Source: Pseudomonadota bacterium (lineage in GTDB: Bacteria > Myxococcota_A > Polyangia > Polyangiales > Polyangiaceae). Taken from it: 64,000 nt of DNA. Both the position numbers and the translations under genes were made by a program. Positions within the stretch are counted from its first letter, which is position 1, and the number at the start of each line of letters is the position of its first letter. The notes under the pieces were generated by a model. It made no database searches and was not told where the DNA came from. It saw only the letters and a program-made list of their open reading frames with translations. The DNA is taken from positions 1 through 64,000 of the forward strand of contig JAEWRL010000100.1 of NCBI GenBank assembly GCA_023398955.1, given 5' to 3'. This document shows, piece after piece, positions 1-8,985 of this stretch.

Positions 1-1959
1 TATGCCGGTGCTGGCCCGCATCCGCCGGTTGGCGAGCAACTCCGTGCGCTCCCCGTGGTTTCCCGCTGCGACCGCGCGATTCTACGAGTCGGCCGATCTA
101 TGGTGGGTACCACCGGATGGATACGGCTTTCGGGCCTCGATGACGTATCCAGCTTCGCTCACCAATTCGAGACCCTTCTCGGCAACTTGCGCGACGGCAA
201 CTTACGTGCGTCCCCGCAGCTGGTGGACCTCGTGCTAGCAGCGATGGATCACCTTCGGGCGCTCATTGACGCCGGGTTGGACGGACTCCCTGCTAGCGCC
301 GCGGAGGGTACTCGGCTCAGCCAGGCGATGCAGGGATTGCTCGGCGGCGTGACGGGCAGGTCCGCCAGAACGGCAGCCAACGGGTCGGCAGCCAGCGCCG
401 AGGAGAATAGCCTGAGGCTCGAAGAATGCACCTATCTCATTCGATTCAGGCCTGACGAGAGCTGCTTCCTACAAGGCCACGATCCACTCATCCTGATCAA
501 AGCTCTCGCAGAGCTCGGCGAGGTCGAGACAACAACGCACCTCGGAGCTCTGCCACCTCTTTCGGAGCTGGACCCCACGAGCTGCCGTCTGTCCTGGGAG
601 ATTACGTTGCGCACCTCCTGCGATCGAGCGGCAATCGAGGAGATTCTGCTCTTCGTGCTCGAATGGGTCGAGATCACGGAGGCCGGCAGCGGGAACCCCG
701 AGTCTGACTCCACGGACTTCGTAGGGACAACACCAGAAGCCCCAACGAGCGCGGCTGCGAGCGGAGCGTCCCGGAAGAAAGCCCAGGGCAGCTCTGCTGC
801 CGACCAGTTCCTGAGAGTGCACGTGCAGAAGATCGACGAGCTCGTCGACCTGGCGGGGGCAATCGCACTCGCTTACGCCAGCATCGCGCACAAGAGGGGT
901 GTGGCGGAGGAGGAGGATGAAGATGACCACCGCCTCGGATCCCTCGTGAGACGACTCCAGGATGAAAGCCTCGGGTTGCGGATGGTTCCGATTGGCGGGG
1001 CGTTCTCGAGGCTCAAGCGGCTGGTTCGAGACCTCTCCAGGCAGATGGGCAAGCCGGTCGAGCTGACCACATTCGGCGAAGATACCGAGATCGATCGCTC
1101 TATCGCCGAGGCCATCTACGACCCTCTCGTGCACCTCATCCGCAACTGCATCGATCATGGACTCGAATCGAAGGAAGAGCGGGTCCGGGCTGGCAAGCCA
1201 GAAGCGGGAAAGCTCGTCATCGGGGCGAGTCAGTCCAATGGAGAGATCCGCATCGCCGTTCGGGACGATGGCAGGGGTCTGGACAGAGAGAGGATCCTGG
1301 CGCGAGCGCGCTCACGCGGGCTCTGCGGTCCCGACGAGGAGCCGGATGACCAGCGCGTGTGGGCGTTCATTTTCGAGCCAGGCTTCTCGACGAGCGAGAG
1401 CATCACCAGTGTGTCCGGGCGCGGGGTTGGCATGGATGTCGTCCGCACGAACGTTGAATCGGTGCGCGGGCGAGTCTGCATCGAGTCCGAGGCGGGAGGG
1501 GGCGCCGAGTTCTCGCTACACATCCCGCTTACCCTAGCAATCCTTGACGCCATGCTCGTGCGAGTCGGAAGCACGCTGTTCGCGGTCCCGATAGAGACAG
1601 TCGTCGAGATCGTCCAGCCTGCGGCATCTCAGATCATTCCATCTGCCGTTGGAGGAAATGACATCCTCTGGCTGCGAGACGAATTCGTTCCGATCCTGAG
1701 GCTCCAGGACTACTATCACCTCCCCCGCGGCACGAGGACGCACGATGGCCAACCGCTGCTCGCGCTAGAGTCAGCAGGAAGCTCTCTGGCGATCCCCATC
1801 GACGATATTGTGGGACAGCAGCAAGTCGTAATCAAACCTCTCACGGGCCACCTGAAATGCATCCGCGCAGCTTCTGGCTGCGCTCTCCTCGGGTCAGGCG
1901 ACGTGGCGCTCGTGCTCGACACTTCCCAGCTCGTTCAATCCCAAGAGCGAGGGCAATGA
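1..1959 (+). CDS. cheA: Chemotaxis histidine kinase CheA, 5' end outside window
   Basis: CheA autophosphorylates and passes phosphate to CheY/CheB-type regulators in a complex with CheW and receptors. The frame is open to the window edge, so the N-terminus is missing; a GTG at 55 is only an internal candidate. Domains in order: the last part of an Hpt/P1 domain (to about base 270), a P2-like region typical of many proteobacterial CheAs (about 420-690, with motif LGEVETTTHLGALPPL), P3 dimerisation (about 810-1050), the P4 ATPase with N-box LIRNCIDHGLE, G1 DDGRGLD and G2 GRGVGMDVV, and a C-terminal CheW-like P5 domain (about 1540-1950). The visible Hpt region lacks the phospho-accepting His: the helix reads GRSMVGTTG where HSLKG would be expected. 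The stop overlaps the next gene as ATGA. ATPase motifs look intact. An additional Hpt may lie upstream. Confidence 0.93.
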   Translation, partial: YAGAGPHPPVGEQLRALPVVSRCDRAILRVGRSMVGTTGWIRLSGLDDVSSFAHQFETLLGNLRDGNLRASPQLVDLVLAAMDHLRALIDAGLDGLPASAAEGTRLSQAMQGLLGGVTGRSARTAANGSAASAEENSLRLEECTYLIRFRPDESCFLQGHDPLILIKALAELGEVETTTHLGALPPLSELDPTSCRLSWEITLRTSCDRAAIEEILLFVLEWVEITEAGSGNPESDSTDFVGTTPEAPTSAAASGASRKKAQGSSAADQFLRVHVQKIDELVDLAGAIALAYASIAHKRGVAEEEDEDDHRLGSLVRRLQDESLGLRMVPIGGAFSRLKRLVRDLSRQMGKPVELTTFGEDTEIDRSIAEAIYDPLVHLIRNCIDHGLESKEERVRAGKPEAGKLVIGASQSNGEIRIAVRDDGRGLDRERILARARSRGLCGPDEEPDDQRVWAFIFEPGFSTSESITSVSGRGVGMDVVRTNVESVRGRVCIESEAGGGAEFSLHIPLTLAILDAMLVRVGSTLFAVPIETVVEIVQPAASQIIPSAVGGNDILWLRDEFVPILRLQDYYHLPRGTRTHDGQPLLALESAGSSLAIPIDDIVGQQQVVIKPLTGHLKCIRAASGCALLGSGDVALVLDTSQLVQSQERGQ

Positions 1960-2786
1960 TGGTCACCCAGCAAGCGCATCAAGCCTTCGGGGACGCCTCG
2001 TCGATGCAACGCCTCATCCGCTATGTTCATGGCCGGCTGGGCATCAATCTTCGCGGCAAAGAGTCTCTGATCCGCCAGCGCCTCCAATCCCTGCTTTGGG
2101 AGCACCAGATCGCTACCCTGCGAGCACTCTGCGATCTGCTGGAAACTGGGCCCGACGAGTCCGACCTCGCATTGGACTTGCTCGACCGGATGACGACGCA
2201 CCATACGTACTTTTTCCGCGACGCTGGACAGTTCGTTCCCTTGGTGGCCGACGCCGTCAGCGGTGATGACAACGAGCAGTTTCGGATCTGGTGCGCAGCG
2301 TGCTCGACTGGCGAAGAACCGTACACCCTTGCCATACTGCTCGCGGAAAAGCTCGGGATGGACCGGTTCGCACGCAGAGTATCCATTCTGGCTACGGACA
2401 TTTCGCAGCGGGCGATCGACCATGGTGAGCACGGGGAGTACAACAAGGGTGCGGCAGAACATGTGCCAGAAGGCTTTCGTAGCAAGTACCTGCTCCGACG
2501 GAGTGAGAATTGCTTCGCGGTGCACGACGCAATCCGGCGCTGCTGTGTGTTTCGGCGTCTGAACCTGCAGCTTAGGCGGTATCCACTTCGTGGTCCGTTC
2601 GACTGGATCGTATGTAGGAACGTCCTCATCTACTTCGACGAGCCTACTCGGGAGGTTATCGTCGAGTCGCTGGCAGCAGTATCCAAGCCTGGCACTGGTC
2701 TACTCCTGGGCCTAACGGAAACCATCTCGCCCCACAACCGCTACTGGGCCGCACAAGGCGCGCGTACCTTCCGGAGGCGAACGTAG
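1956..2786 (+). CDS. cheR: Chemoreceptor glutamate methyltransferase CheR
   Basis: CheR transfers methyl groups from S-adenosylmethionine to glutamates on chemoreceptors for adaptation. The start is the first ATG of ATGATG at 1956; it overlaps the cheA stop and follows a GAGGG stretch. A longer open frame begins at 1857 but would lie inside cheA. The 276-residue protein has the N-terminal all-alpha domain, the TTHHTYFFRD segment (family usually TTN.T.FFR), the SAM-binding motif CSTGEEPYTLA, LATDIS, and the C-terminal CRNVLIYFD signature. There is no C-terminal TPR extension, so it is the short classical form. It is translationally coupled to cheA, and cheB starts one base after its stop. Confidence 0.95.
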   Translation: MMVTQQAHQAFGDASSMQRLIRYVHGRLGINLRGKESLIRQRLQSLLWEHQIATLRALCDLLETGPDESDLALDLLDRMTTHHTYFFRDAGQFVPLVADAVSGDDNEQFRIWCAACSTGEEPYTLAILLAEKLGMDRFARRVSILATDISQRAIDHGEHGEYNKGAAEHVPEGFRSKYLLRRSENCFAVHDAIRRCCVFRRLNLQLRRYPLRGPFDWIVCRNVLIYFDEPTREVIVESLAAVSKPGTGLLLGLTETISPHNRYWAAQGARTFRRRT

Positions 2787-2787
2787 C

Positions 2788-3879
2788 ATGCCAAGCTCCA
2801 AGATTCGGGTGCTGGTCGTCGACGACTCCGCGCTGGTCCGCGACATCTTGTCGCGTGGCCTGTCGGCAGATCCGGCCATCGAAGTCATCGGTACGGCTCG
2901 TGACCCGTTCGAGGCAAGGGACATCCTGGTCCGCCAGAAGCCAGACGTCTTGACCTTGGACGTCGAAATGCCGCGCATGGACGGCATCACCTTTCTCAAG
3001 CACTACATGCACGTTCTGCCAACACCGACAATCATGGTGAGTGCGCTCACCGAGGCGGGCGCGAGGACCACCATCAGGGCGCTCGAAGCAGGGGCCATCG
3101 ACTTCGTCACGAAGCCGCAGCTCGGGATCGCAGGGACACTCCCAGAACTCATCGGTGAGCTCACTGCGAAGGTGAAGATGGCCGCCACGGTGAAACTGGC
3201 CCACCACCGACACGACAACGCTCGAGGCGCACCGCCCCCGCCCCTGCCCGTAGTACAGAGAACCCTCGACGCATCTACCGATAAGGTCGTCGCGATCGGC
3301 TGCTCCGCAGGCGGCACTCAGGCCTTGGCGCGCATCCTGCCGCAGCTTCCTGCAGCGATGCCGGGAATCGCCATCGTGCAGCACATGCCTCCGGGATTCA
3401 CGGCGTCCCTCGCACAGCGGCTCGACGCGCTCTGCGCTATCGAGGTCCGTGAGGCTTCGGATGGAGACCGGCTGCGCCCCGGAGTCGCCTTGCTCGCTCC
3501 CGGAGGTGACAGGCAGATGAGTGTCGCGCGCTATGGAGGTCAATACCTCGTACGTCTGGCGTCCGGGCCAAAGGTACAGAGTCACTGTCCCTCGGTCGAC
3601 GTCCTGTTCCGCTCGATCGCGGCAAACGTCGGAGCACATACGGTCGCGGTATTGCTGACCGGCATGGGCAAGGACGGCGCCGAAGGGCTCAAGCTCATCC
3701 GCGCTAGCGGTGGGCGCACCTTCGTCCAGGACGAGGCCACGAGCGTGGTTTGGGGGATGCCTGGGATGGCATGGCAGATTGGAGCGGCCGAGGCGCAGCT
3801 GGCGCTGGACGCCGTTCCACGTGCACTCGTAGATGCAGTCACTTCGATTGGAGACGACCGTGTACGCCGGAACGGCTAA
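2788..3879 (+). CDS. cheB: Chemotaxis response regulator methylesterase CheB
   Basis: CheB removes receptor methyl groups when its receiver domain is phosphorylated by CheA. The N-terminal receiver domain (about residues 5-125) has Asp12/Asp13, the phospho-acceptor Asp58 in LTLDVEMPRMDG and Lys109 in FVTKP. The C-terminal esterase domain (about 165-355) has the catalytic triad Ser173 (GCSAGG), His199 (QHMPPGFT) and Asp296 (TGMGKDGA). At 363 residues it has the normal family length. It starts directly after cheR and ends 30 bases before cheW, which supports one transcript. All catalytic residues are present, so adaptation by demethylation is expected to work. Confidence 0.96.
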   Translation: MPSSKIRVLVVDDSALVRDILSRGLSADPAIEVIGTARDPFEARDILVRQKPDVLTLDVEMPRMDGITFLKHYMHVLPTPTIMVSALTEAGARTTIRALEAGAIDFVTKPQLGIAGTLPELIGELTAKVKMAATVKLAHHRHDNARGAPPPPLPVVQRTLDASTDKVVAIGCSAGGTQALARILPQLPAAMPGIAIVQHMPPGFTASLAQRLDALCAIEVREASDGDRLRPGVALLAPGGDRQMSVARYGGQYLVRLASGPKVQSHCPSVDVLFRSIAANVGAHTVAVLLTGMGKDGAEGLKLIRASGGRTFVQDEATSVVWGMPGMAWQIGAAEAQLALDAVPRALVDAVTSIGDDRVRRNG

Positions 3880-3909
3880 CGGTCACGGACACCAGAAGGC
3901 AGGAGTAGT

Positions 3910-4455
3910 ATGGGATCGCTACTAGGCACGGAGGAAGCGCGGGACATCGAGGATGTCGACGACGTGGACGACAACATTGAGGAGATGTACCTGACGTTCG
4001 CGGTACACGGCAGCGAGTATGCCGTCTGTTTGACGCACGTTACTGAGATCGTCGTGGGGCAAAACATCATTCCCGTCCCGGACGTTCCCCAGTTCATCAC
4101 GGGAGTCATCAACCTCCGCGGCAGGGTCATTCCCGTGATGGACGTTCGCTGTCGCTTTGGACTGTCCCGACAGGAACACCATGAGCGGGTGGGAATCGTG
4201 GTCGTCGAGGTCGACGGGACATCGACGGGCCTGGCCGTAGACGAAGTAAAAGACGTCCTACAGATAGGGGCCGCGGAGATAGCTCCTCCCGTTGGCCAGC
4301 AAGGCAGAACGAGCAGCATCATCAAGGGAATTGGAAAGCGCGGGGACGCGATCTCATTCATCCTCGACGTCGGACGCCTGCTCGATATGGGCGCGCAGGT
4401 CGGCGTCGAAACCGCTCAGAACGTGACGTTACGGGGCTCCGAGGGCGAACCATGA
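3910..4455 (+). CDS. cheW: Chemotaxis coupling protein CheW
   Basis: CheW is the SH3-like adaptor that joins CheA to receptor tips. The 181-residue protein has the CheW fold from about residue 25 to 165, with segments YLTFAVHGSEYAVCLTHVTEI, IPVPDVPQFITGVINLRGRVIPVMDVR and LAVDEVKDVLQI. It has an acidic N-terminal extension (EDVDDVDDNIEE) ahead of the domain. AGGAG lies a few bases before the ATG. The stop overlaps a possible ATG of the receptor gene (ATGA at 4452), although a better receptor start lies at 4506. As the only CheW here, it presumably serves the neighbouring CheA and soluble receptor. Confidence 0.94.
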   Translation: MGSLLGTEEARDIEDVDDVDDNIEEMYLTFAVHGSEYAVCLTHVTEIVVGQNIIPVPDVPQFITGVINLRGRVIPVMDVRCRFGLSRQEHHERVGIVVVEVDGTSTGLAVDEVKDVLQIGAAEIAPPVGQQGRTSSIIKGIGKRGDAISFILDVGRLLDMGAQVGVETAQNVTLRGSEGEP

Positions 4456-4505
4456 CGCAGCGCGCATCGATCAAAAGAGCAAAACAGGACACGAAAGGCA
4501 CCGCA

Positions 4506-6377
4506 ATGGATCAGAGACGGGAAGCGAACCAGACAATCCACGACCTCGACGTGATCGATGGCATTCCGAACCCCGTGCTGGCGATCGACCGCGAGTATCG
4601 CATCACGCACATCAATAAGGCCGGAGCAGCTCTTCTGAGGCTCGCGCCCGAGCAGTGCCGCGGCAAGAAGTGCTACGATCTACTAAGGACCGAGCACCGT
4701 CAGACGAGATCGTGCGCCTGTGCGCGTGCCATTGAAGGCGGAGTGACGGTCACCGACGAAACCAATGCGAAGCCCAACGGGAGCTCGCTGCCCGTTCGCT
4801 ACACGGCCGCGCCTCTCACCAACTCGGCGGGTGAGATCGTGGGGGCTGTCGAGTACCTGGCGGACATCTCCGAGGAACGGGCGCAACGGCGGGACCTGGA
4901 TCAGTCGCTCCAAGCCCTGCGCGGCGTCCCCACGCCGGTGATGTCCATCACGAGGGACTTCACGGTGCTTGCCATGAATGACGCCGGGGCCAAGGTCGTT
5001 GGACTCTCCCCCAAGGACTGCGTGGGGCGCAAGTGCTACGATCTCTTCAAAACCGAGCACTGCCGAACGGACCGGTGCGCGTGCCAGCAGGCCATGATGA
5101 AAGAGAGAACCGTCAGCGAGGAGACCCTTGCTCGCCCGGATGGAGGCACACTGCCCATCCGCTACACGGGCGCGCCGTTGCGGGATGCCGAAGGGCGTGT
5201 CATGGGTGCGGTCGAGTTCGTGCTCGACATCACGGATGAAGTCGAGAAGCGCAGGCACAACAAGGAGGTTACGGATGTCTTGTTTCGGCTGAAGGAGAAC
5301 GACCTCTCCGCGCGCGTCACCGGCGACTACTCCGAGCAGCTTCAGACCGTGTCCCATGCAATCAATGCAGGGCTCGATTCGATCAACGCGGTGCTGCACG
5401 AGGTGGTTGGCTCGGTCCAACAAGTCTCCGCCACGGCCGCCGAAGTCAGCGCAGCAAGCCAAAAACTGGCCGAAGGCGCACAAGAGCAGGCCGCAGCCGT
5501 AGAGGAGACAACGACGGGTCTCCAACAGGCGGATGCCCAGATCAAGGCAAACGCCGAGAACGCAGCGATAGCCAACCAGCTCGTGGGCACGACTAACGAA
5601 AATGCCACGAGCGGCCGTGCCGAGATGGACCGCATGCTGGCGGCGATGCAGGAGATCTCTGAATCGTCGCAGAGTATCTCCAAGATCATGAAGGTAATCG
5701 ACGAGATCGCCTTCCAGACAAACATCCTCGCCCTCAATGCCGCGGTCGAGGCCGCTCGCGCTGGGAAGTATGGCCGCGGCTTTGCTGTCGTTGCGCAGGA
5801 GGTCAGAAACCTCGCAGGACGCAGCGCCAAGGCGGCTCGGGAGACGGCCGAGCTGATTGAGGCATCCAACAAAAAAGTCGGCCACGGCGCCACCATCGCG
5901 GAGAAGACTGCCAAGGCACTCGACAGCATCGTGACGGACGTCACCAAGGTGAGCGACCTCGTCGCGGAGATCACGGTCGCGAGCCGGGAACAGTCCAGCA
6001 GCGTCACCCAAATGAGCGACGGGATGAGCCAGATCTCGACGGCCGTGACGGCCGTGAGCGCCCAGAGCGAGGAGACAGCCGCTGCGTCCGAGGAGCTGTC
6101 CGGCATTGCACAAAGCCTCAAAGATCACATCAGCACGTTCAAGCTCAGTGCACGCAAAGCTCCGAAGACGCAGGAGCTCGCCAATCTCCTCCCCACCCTG
6201 ACACCGGAGATGCTCCAGCAGCTGGCCGCATTGCTCCGTGCACAGGGGGCCTTGCCGGAAACAGCAATAGCGGCTGCGAAGAGGGGCAATGGAGGGGGCA
6301 CCGGCAATGGTCAAAGCCTGAGGCCAGAGCAGATCCTGCCGCTCGACACGGATTCTCGCGGGTACGGCGAATTCTAG
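4506..6377 (+). CDS. Soluble methyl-accepting chemotaxis protein with two Cys-rich PAS domains
   Basis: A 623-residue cytoplasmic chemoreceptor. No transmembrane segment is visible. Two tandem PAS domains (about residues 12-120 and 135-250) are followed by a short linker and the MCP signalling hairpin (about 290-560), with tip IDEIAFQTNILALNAAVEA and then GRGFAVVAQEVRNLAGRSA. Each PAS carries a C.G.KCYDL...C.C motif. The second has the cysteine set DC-RKC-HC-RCAC; in the first, the HC position is HR, so one cysteine is lost. Such cysteines may bind a cofactor or sense redox state; that is inference. ATG 4506 follows a GAAAGG stretch and is preferred over ATG 4452, which overlaps the cheW stop. 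There is no C-terminal NWETF-like CheR-binding pentapeptide. Confidence 0.93.
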   Translation: MDQRREANQTIHDLDVIDGIPNPVLAIDREYRITHINKAGAALLRLAPEQCRGKKCYDLLRTEHRQTRSCACARAIEGGVTVTDETNAKPNGSSLPVRYTAAPLTNSAGEIVGAVEYLADISEERAQRRDLDQSLQALRGVPTPVMSITRDFTVLAMNDAGAKVVGLSPKDCVGRKCYDLFKTEHCRTDRCACQQAMMKERTVSEETLARPDGGTLPIRYTGAPLRDAEGRVMGAVEFVLDITDEVEKRRHNKEVTDVLFRLKENDLSARVTGDYSEQLQTVSHAINAGLDSINAVLHEVVGSVQQVSATAAEVSAASQKLAEGAQEQAAAVEETTTGLQQADAQIKANAENAAIANQLVGTTNENATSGRAEMDRMLAAMQEISESSQSISKIMKVIDEIAFQTNILALNAAVEAARAGKYGRGFAVVAQEVRNLAGRSAKAARETAELIEASNKKVGHGATIAEKTAKALDSIVTDVTKVSDLVAEITVASREQSSSVTQMSDGMSQISTAVTAVSAQSEETAAASEELSGIAQSLKDHISTFKLSARKAPKTQELANLLPTLTPEMLQQLAALLRAQGALPETAIAAAKRGNGGGTGNGQSLRPEQILPLDTDSRGYGEF

Positions 6378-6710
6378 CCAAGCTCGAAGAGCGCGTTTAC
6401 GCTCTCGCTGGGCACCGAGAGCAGGTTCCCTTCCCACGCGGGGACAACGATGTCTCCTCCAACCGCAGGATATGCTGTTCAGCGGCGTCGGTCGTGATCT
6501 GTCACTGGCGGGCGCCGCGAGTGATTGGTGAGCCGCAGTGTGACTTGACCGAATCCTTGCAGCCGTCACCCCGGGACAGGAGAGCACGAACTCAACGGCA
6601 CTGCAGGTCTTGGGACATACCCAGACGTTGGCGCAGCGGCTTCCAGACTCGAGCGGAAGCCGGAGAGTCGCGGGAGCGGCGGCTCGTGACGGTGCTAGCC
6701 TCGGTGCAAC
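6378..6710. other. Intergenic region after the che operon
   Basis: 333 bases with no convincing gene. It holds a small stem-loop close to the receptor stop (6388-6405) and presumably the promoter of the methyltransferase gene at 6711. No clear -35/-10 pair was found. Confidence 0.5.
6388..6405 (+). terminator. Stem-loop at the end of the chemosensory operon
   Basis: AGAGCG-CGTTTA-CGCTCT, a 6-bp perfect stem with a 6-base loop, starts 11 bases after the receptor stop codon. No T-run follows, so it may be a processing or Rho-associated structure instead of a classical intrinsic terminator. Confidence 0.35.
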
Positions 6711-7319
6711 ATGGTCCCCGAACAACACTGGAACAACGTCTATGCGACACGCAAAGCCGACGAAGTCAGCTGGTTTCAATCGCTCCCGCGCCGCTCGCTC
6801 GAGTTCATTCGCAAGTACGGTGAGCGCGACGCCGGCATCATAGACGTAGGGGGAGGCGCCTCGACACTCGTCGATCGACTGCTGGACAGCGGCTACTCGC
6901 GCCTCAGCGTTCTCGACATATCGGGTGAGGCACTTCGCCTCTCGGCGAAACGGCTGGGTGAGCGAGCCTCCCAAGTAGCGTGGATCGCGGCGGACGTCAC
7001 GAGCCGTCCGTCCGTGACTCCCGTTCTCCTCTGGCACGATAGAGCGGTGCTGCATTTTCTGACCAAGCCTGAGGAGCAGGTCGCCTACGCATCCCTCGCC
7101 CGCACCAGCATTCTGCCGGGTGGGCACGCAGTCATCGCCACCTTCGCTCCCGACGGGCCCACGCGCTGCAGCGGCCTCGACGTACAGCGTCACGACGGTG
7201 AGAGTCTTGCGAAGCTCCTCGGAAGCGAGTTCGAGCTGGTCGAGGAAGACCGCGAAACTCACTTGACCCCGAAGGGGGTCGAACAACGTCTGTGCTGGGC
7301 GGCGCTCCGAAGGCGCTAG
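6711..7319 (+). CDS. Class I SAM-dependent methyltransferase
   Basis: A 202-residue single-domain protein with the Rossmann-type methyltransferase fold. Motif I is IIDVGGGASTLVDRLLDSGY (about residues 43-62), followed by the acidic strand-2 end LSVLDIS and motif LPGGHAVIATF in the second half. The N-terminal HWNNVYATRKADEVSWFQ is common to a family of small bacterial methyltransferases of unknown substrate. It stands alone, downstream of the chemosensory operon and convergent with dmeF. The substrate cannot be told from the sequence. Confidence 0.85.
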   Translation: MVPEQHWNNVYATRKADEVSWFQSLPRRSLEFIRKYGERDAGIIDVGGGASTLVDRLLDSGYSRLSVLDISGEALRLSAKRLGERASQVAWIAADVTSRPSVTPVLLWHDRAVLHFLTKPEEQVAYASLARTSILPGGHAVIATFAPDGPTRCSGLDVQRHDGESLAKLLGSEFELVEEDRETHLTPKGVEQRLCWAALRRR

Positions 7320-7441
7320 GGGCTGCACTAGGAGGCCCGGGTCGCTCGCCCATGCGCCGCACCGCTGAGCTCCGCTCCGCCTGTTTGGAGGGCCATCCTC
7401 CCCTCGGCCTGGTGCTCGGGACCCGGCGCGTTCCCTGGATT

Positions 7442-8410
7442 CTACTGAGTGGTGCGCGCGATCTCGATTGTGACGTGGGCCAGCCCGAGGTCGGTCGGAA
7501 GCATGCTGCGATACTCTTCGAGGCTGCGGGGATTGGGGGACTCGATGGCCAAGATGACCGCTCTGCGCCCACCTCCAAGCGCCCAGACATGGAGATCGAC
7601 GACCCGATCCTCCCCTGCTTTCTCCACTGATGCCCGCACACGCGCAAGCTCCGCCTCGCCCACCTGTCTATCGAGCAAGACCCCTCCAGATTCCCGCAGC
7701 AGACCCCAAGACCAGCGCGCCACGAGCACTGCGCCGAACACACCCATCATGGGGTCCAGCCACGAGGCGTCCCAATACTTGGCGGCGAGCAGCGCCGCGA
7801 TCGCCAAGAGCGACGTCAAAGCGTCAGCCAGGACGTGCAGGTACGCCGACTTGTAGTTGTGGTCGTGACCGTGACCGTGGTGATGGTGGGCGGGGCCCTC
7901 TCGATGAGCCGGTGAGTCGCCATCATGGTGGTGCGAGCTTCCGCCCGCGCCAGCGAGGATCGCGACGCTCACGCCGTTCACGACGAGGCCGAGAACCGCT
8001 ACGAAGAGGGCATTATCCACGGCGATGACCACGGGGTTGAGGAATCGCTCGAAGCTCTCGCCGACCATGCCTAGGGCAAAGACCCCGAGCAGGACGGCGC
8101 CGCTGTAGCCTGCCAGCGCATTGACTTTGCCAGTTCCAAAGCTGAAGCGAGGATCGGAGGCGTGGTGTCGAGCGTAGCGGTACGCAAACGCCGCGATCCC
8201 AAGGGCGACCGCGTGCGAAGCCATGTGCAGCCCATCCGCGAGCAGCGCCATTGAGCCGTAGAGTAGCCCGGCCGCAATCTCGACGACCATGGTGATGGCC
8301 GTAATCACCACCACGACCAGCGTCCTGCTCTCCTTCGCCCTTGACTCCCCCGCGCCAAAGACGTGGTCATGGCGACTCGACGGTCGACCGGAGACCGCCG
8401 AAGACTTCAT
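7442..8410 (-). CDS. dmeF: Cation diffusion facilitator, DmeF-like metal exporter
   Basis: A 322-residue inner-membrane divalent-metal/proton antiporter of the CDF family. The closest recognisable subgroup is DmeF (Co/Ni efflux), judged from ITMVVEIAAGLLYGSMALLA, the metal site motif ADGLHMASHA (H..D type site in TM2), FSFGTGKV and the second site HVLADALTS in TM5. Between TM4 and TM5 is a histidine-rich loop (HHHDGDSPAH, HHHHGHGHDH) that probably binds or senses metal. The C-terminal cytoplasmic domain follows from about residue 245. The start overlaps the stop of the upstream lipoprotein gene (ATGA), making it the last gene of the efflux operon. Metal specificity is inferred from family resemblance only. 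Confidence 0.9.
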   Translation of the reverse strand: MKSSAVSGRPSSRHDHVFGAGESRAKESRTLVVVVITAITMVVEIAAGLLYGSMALLADGLHMASHAVALGIAAFAYRYARHHASDPRFSFGTGKVNALAGYSGAVLLGVFALGMVGESFERFLNPVVIAVDNALFVAVLGLVVNGVSVAILAGAGGSSHHHDGDSPAHREGPAHHHHGHGHDHNYKSAYLHVLADALTSLLAIAALLAAKYWDASWLDPMMGVFGAVLVARWSWGLLRESGGVLLDRQVGEAELARVRASVEKAGEDRVVDLHVWALGGGRRAVILAIESPNPRSLEEYRSMLPTDLGLAHVTIEIARTTQ

Positions 8411-8985
8411 CGGTCGGTTCCTCGATCGTTGGTGGCCGGGTATCCTCGGAGATCCAAGCGGACGCTGCCATCAAGCTCGAGCTGTGGCCAAGCCTGTGCC
8501 GCCATCATCATCCCTGCCGCGTGCGCCTCCGTGTAATCGCAGCGGACCTCCTTCGGACACGCTTCCCCGTGGAAGGAGAGCCGGATCTCGTCGCGCTCTT
8601 CCAGGTTGTACGGCAGCACGGCTCGAAATGCCGCGCCAGCCCAGCCCCGCACGCTGCGGCTCTGATGGCGCAAAGGGAGATCGGCAGCGTAGGTCACCTG
8701 CCCCGCCGGGCCGAGCACAGTCAGCTCCACGTGCCCCTCATCGCCAGCGGGGGGATGCTCGTGGTGGATCTTACCGTAGATGCGCAGGCCCCCATCAATC
8801 TGCTCGACGTCGACATACTCGAAGCCGTGACAGGCGCCCGCCTCCAGCGAGACTCCGTTGGGGACCCGCTGGATGACGTAGTCGCGCGTCTTCACACAGG
8901 CCGTGAGCGCTGGGCTGGCCAGCACACCCAGCAGCATGGACATGCCCCAATGCCTGAATCCTCGCGCGATTGAGCGTGTGATCAC
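8407..8985 (-). CDS. Operon-encoded lipoprotein of unknown function
   Basis: A 192-residue protein with a signal sequence and lipobox ending LTAC at about residues 27-30, so it is probably a lipid-anchored envelope protein. No domain was recognised. The mature part has a beta-rich look with scattered His (KIHHEHPPAGDEGH around residue 75) and two later cysteines in EACPKEVRCDY. The start is GTG at 8985, overlapping the stop of the RND pump gene as GTGA, and its own stop overlaps dmeF. Its position between an RND pump and a CDF exporter suggests a periplasmic metal-handling role; this is inference from context. Confidence 0.75.
   Translation of the reverse strand: MITRSIARGFRHWGMSMLLGVLASPALTACVKTRDYVIQRVPNGVSLEAGACHGFEYVDVEQIDGGLRIYGKIHHEHPPAGDEGHVELTVLGPAGQVTYAADLPLRHQSRSVRGWAGAAFRAVLPYNLEERDEIRLSFHGEACPKEVRCDYTEAHAAGMMMAAQAWPQLELDGSVRLDLRGYPATNDRGTDR

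Noticed and set aside
4683..7328. 881-residue open frame on the minus strand
   Set aside because: It lies antisense to the receptor and methyltransferase genes, which have clear domains. Long antisense frames are expected from GC-rich codon use.
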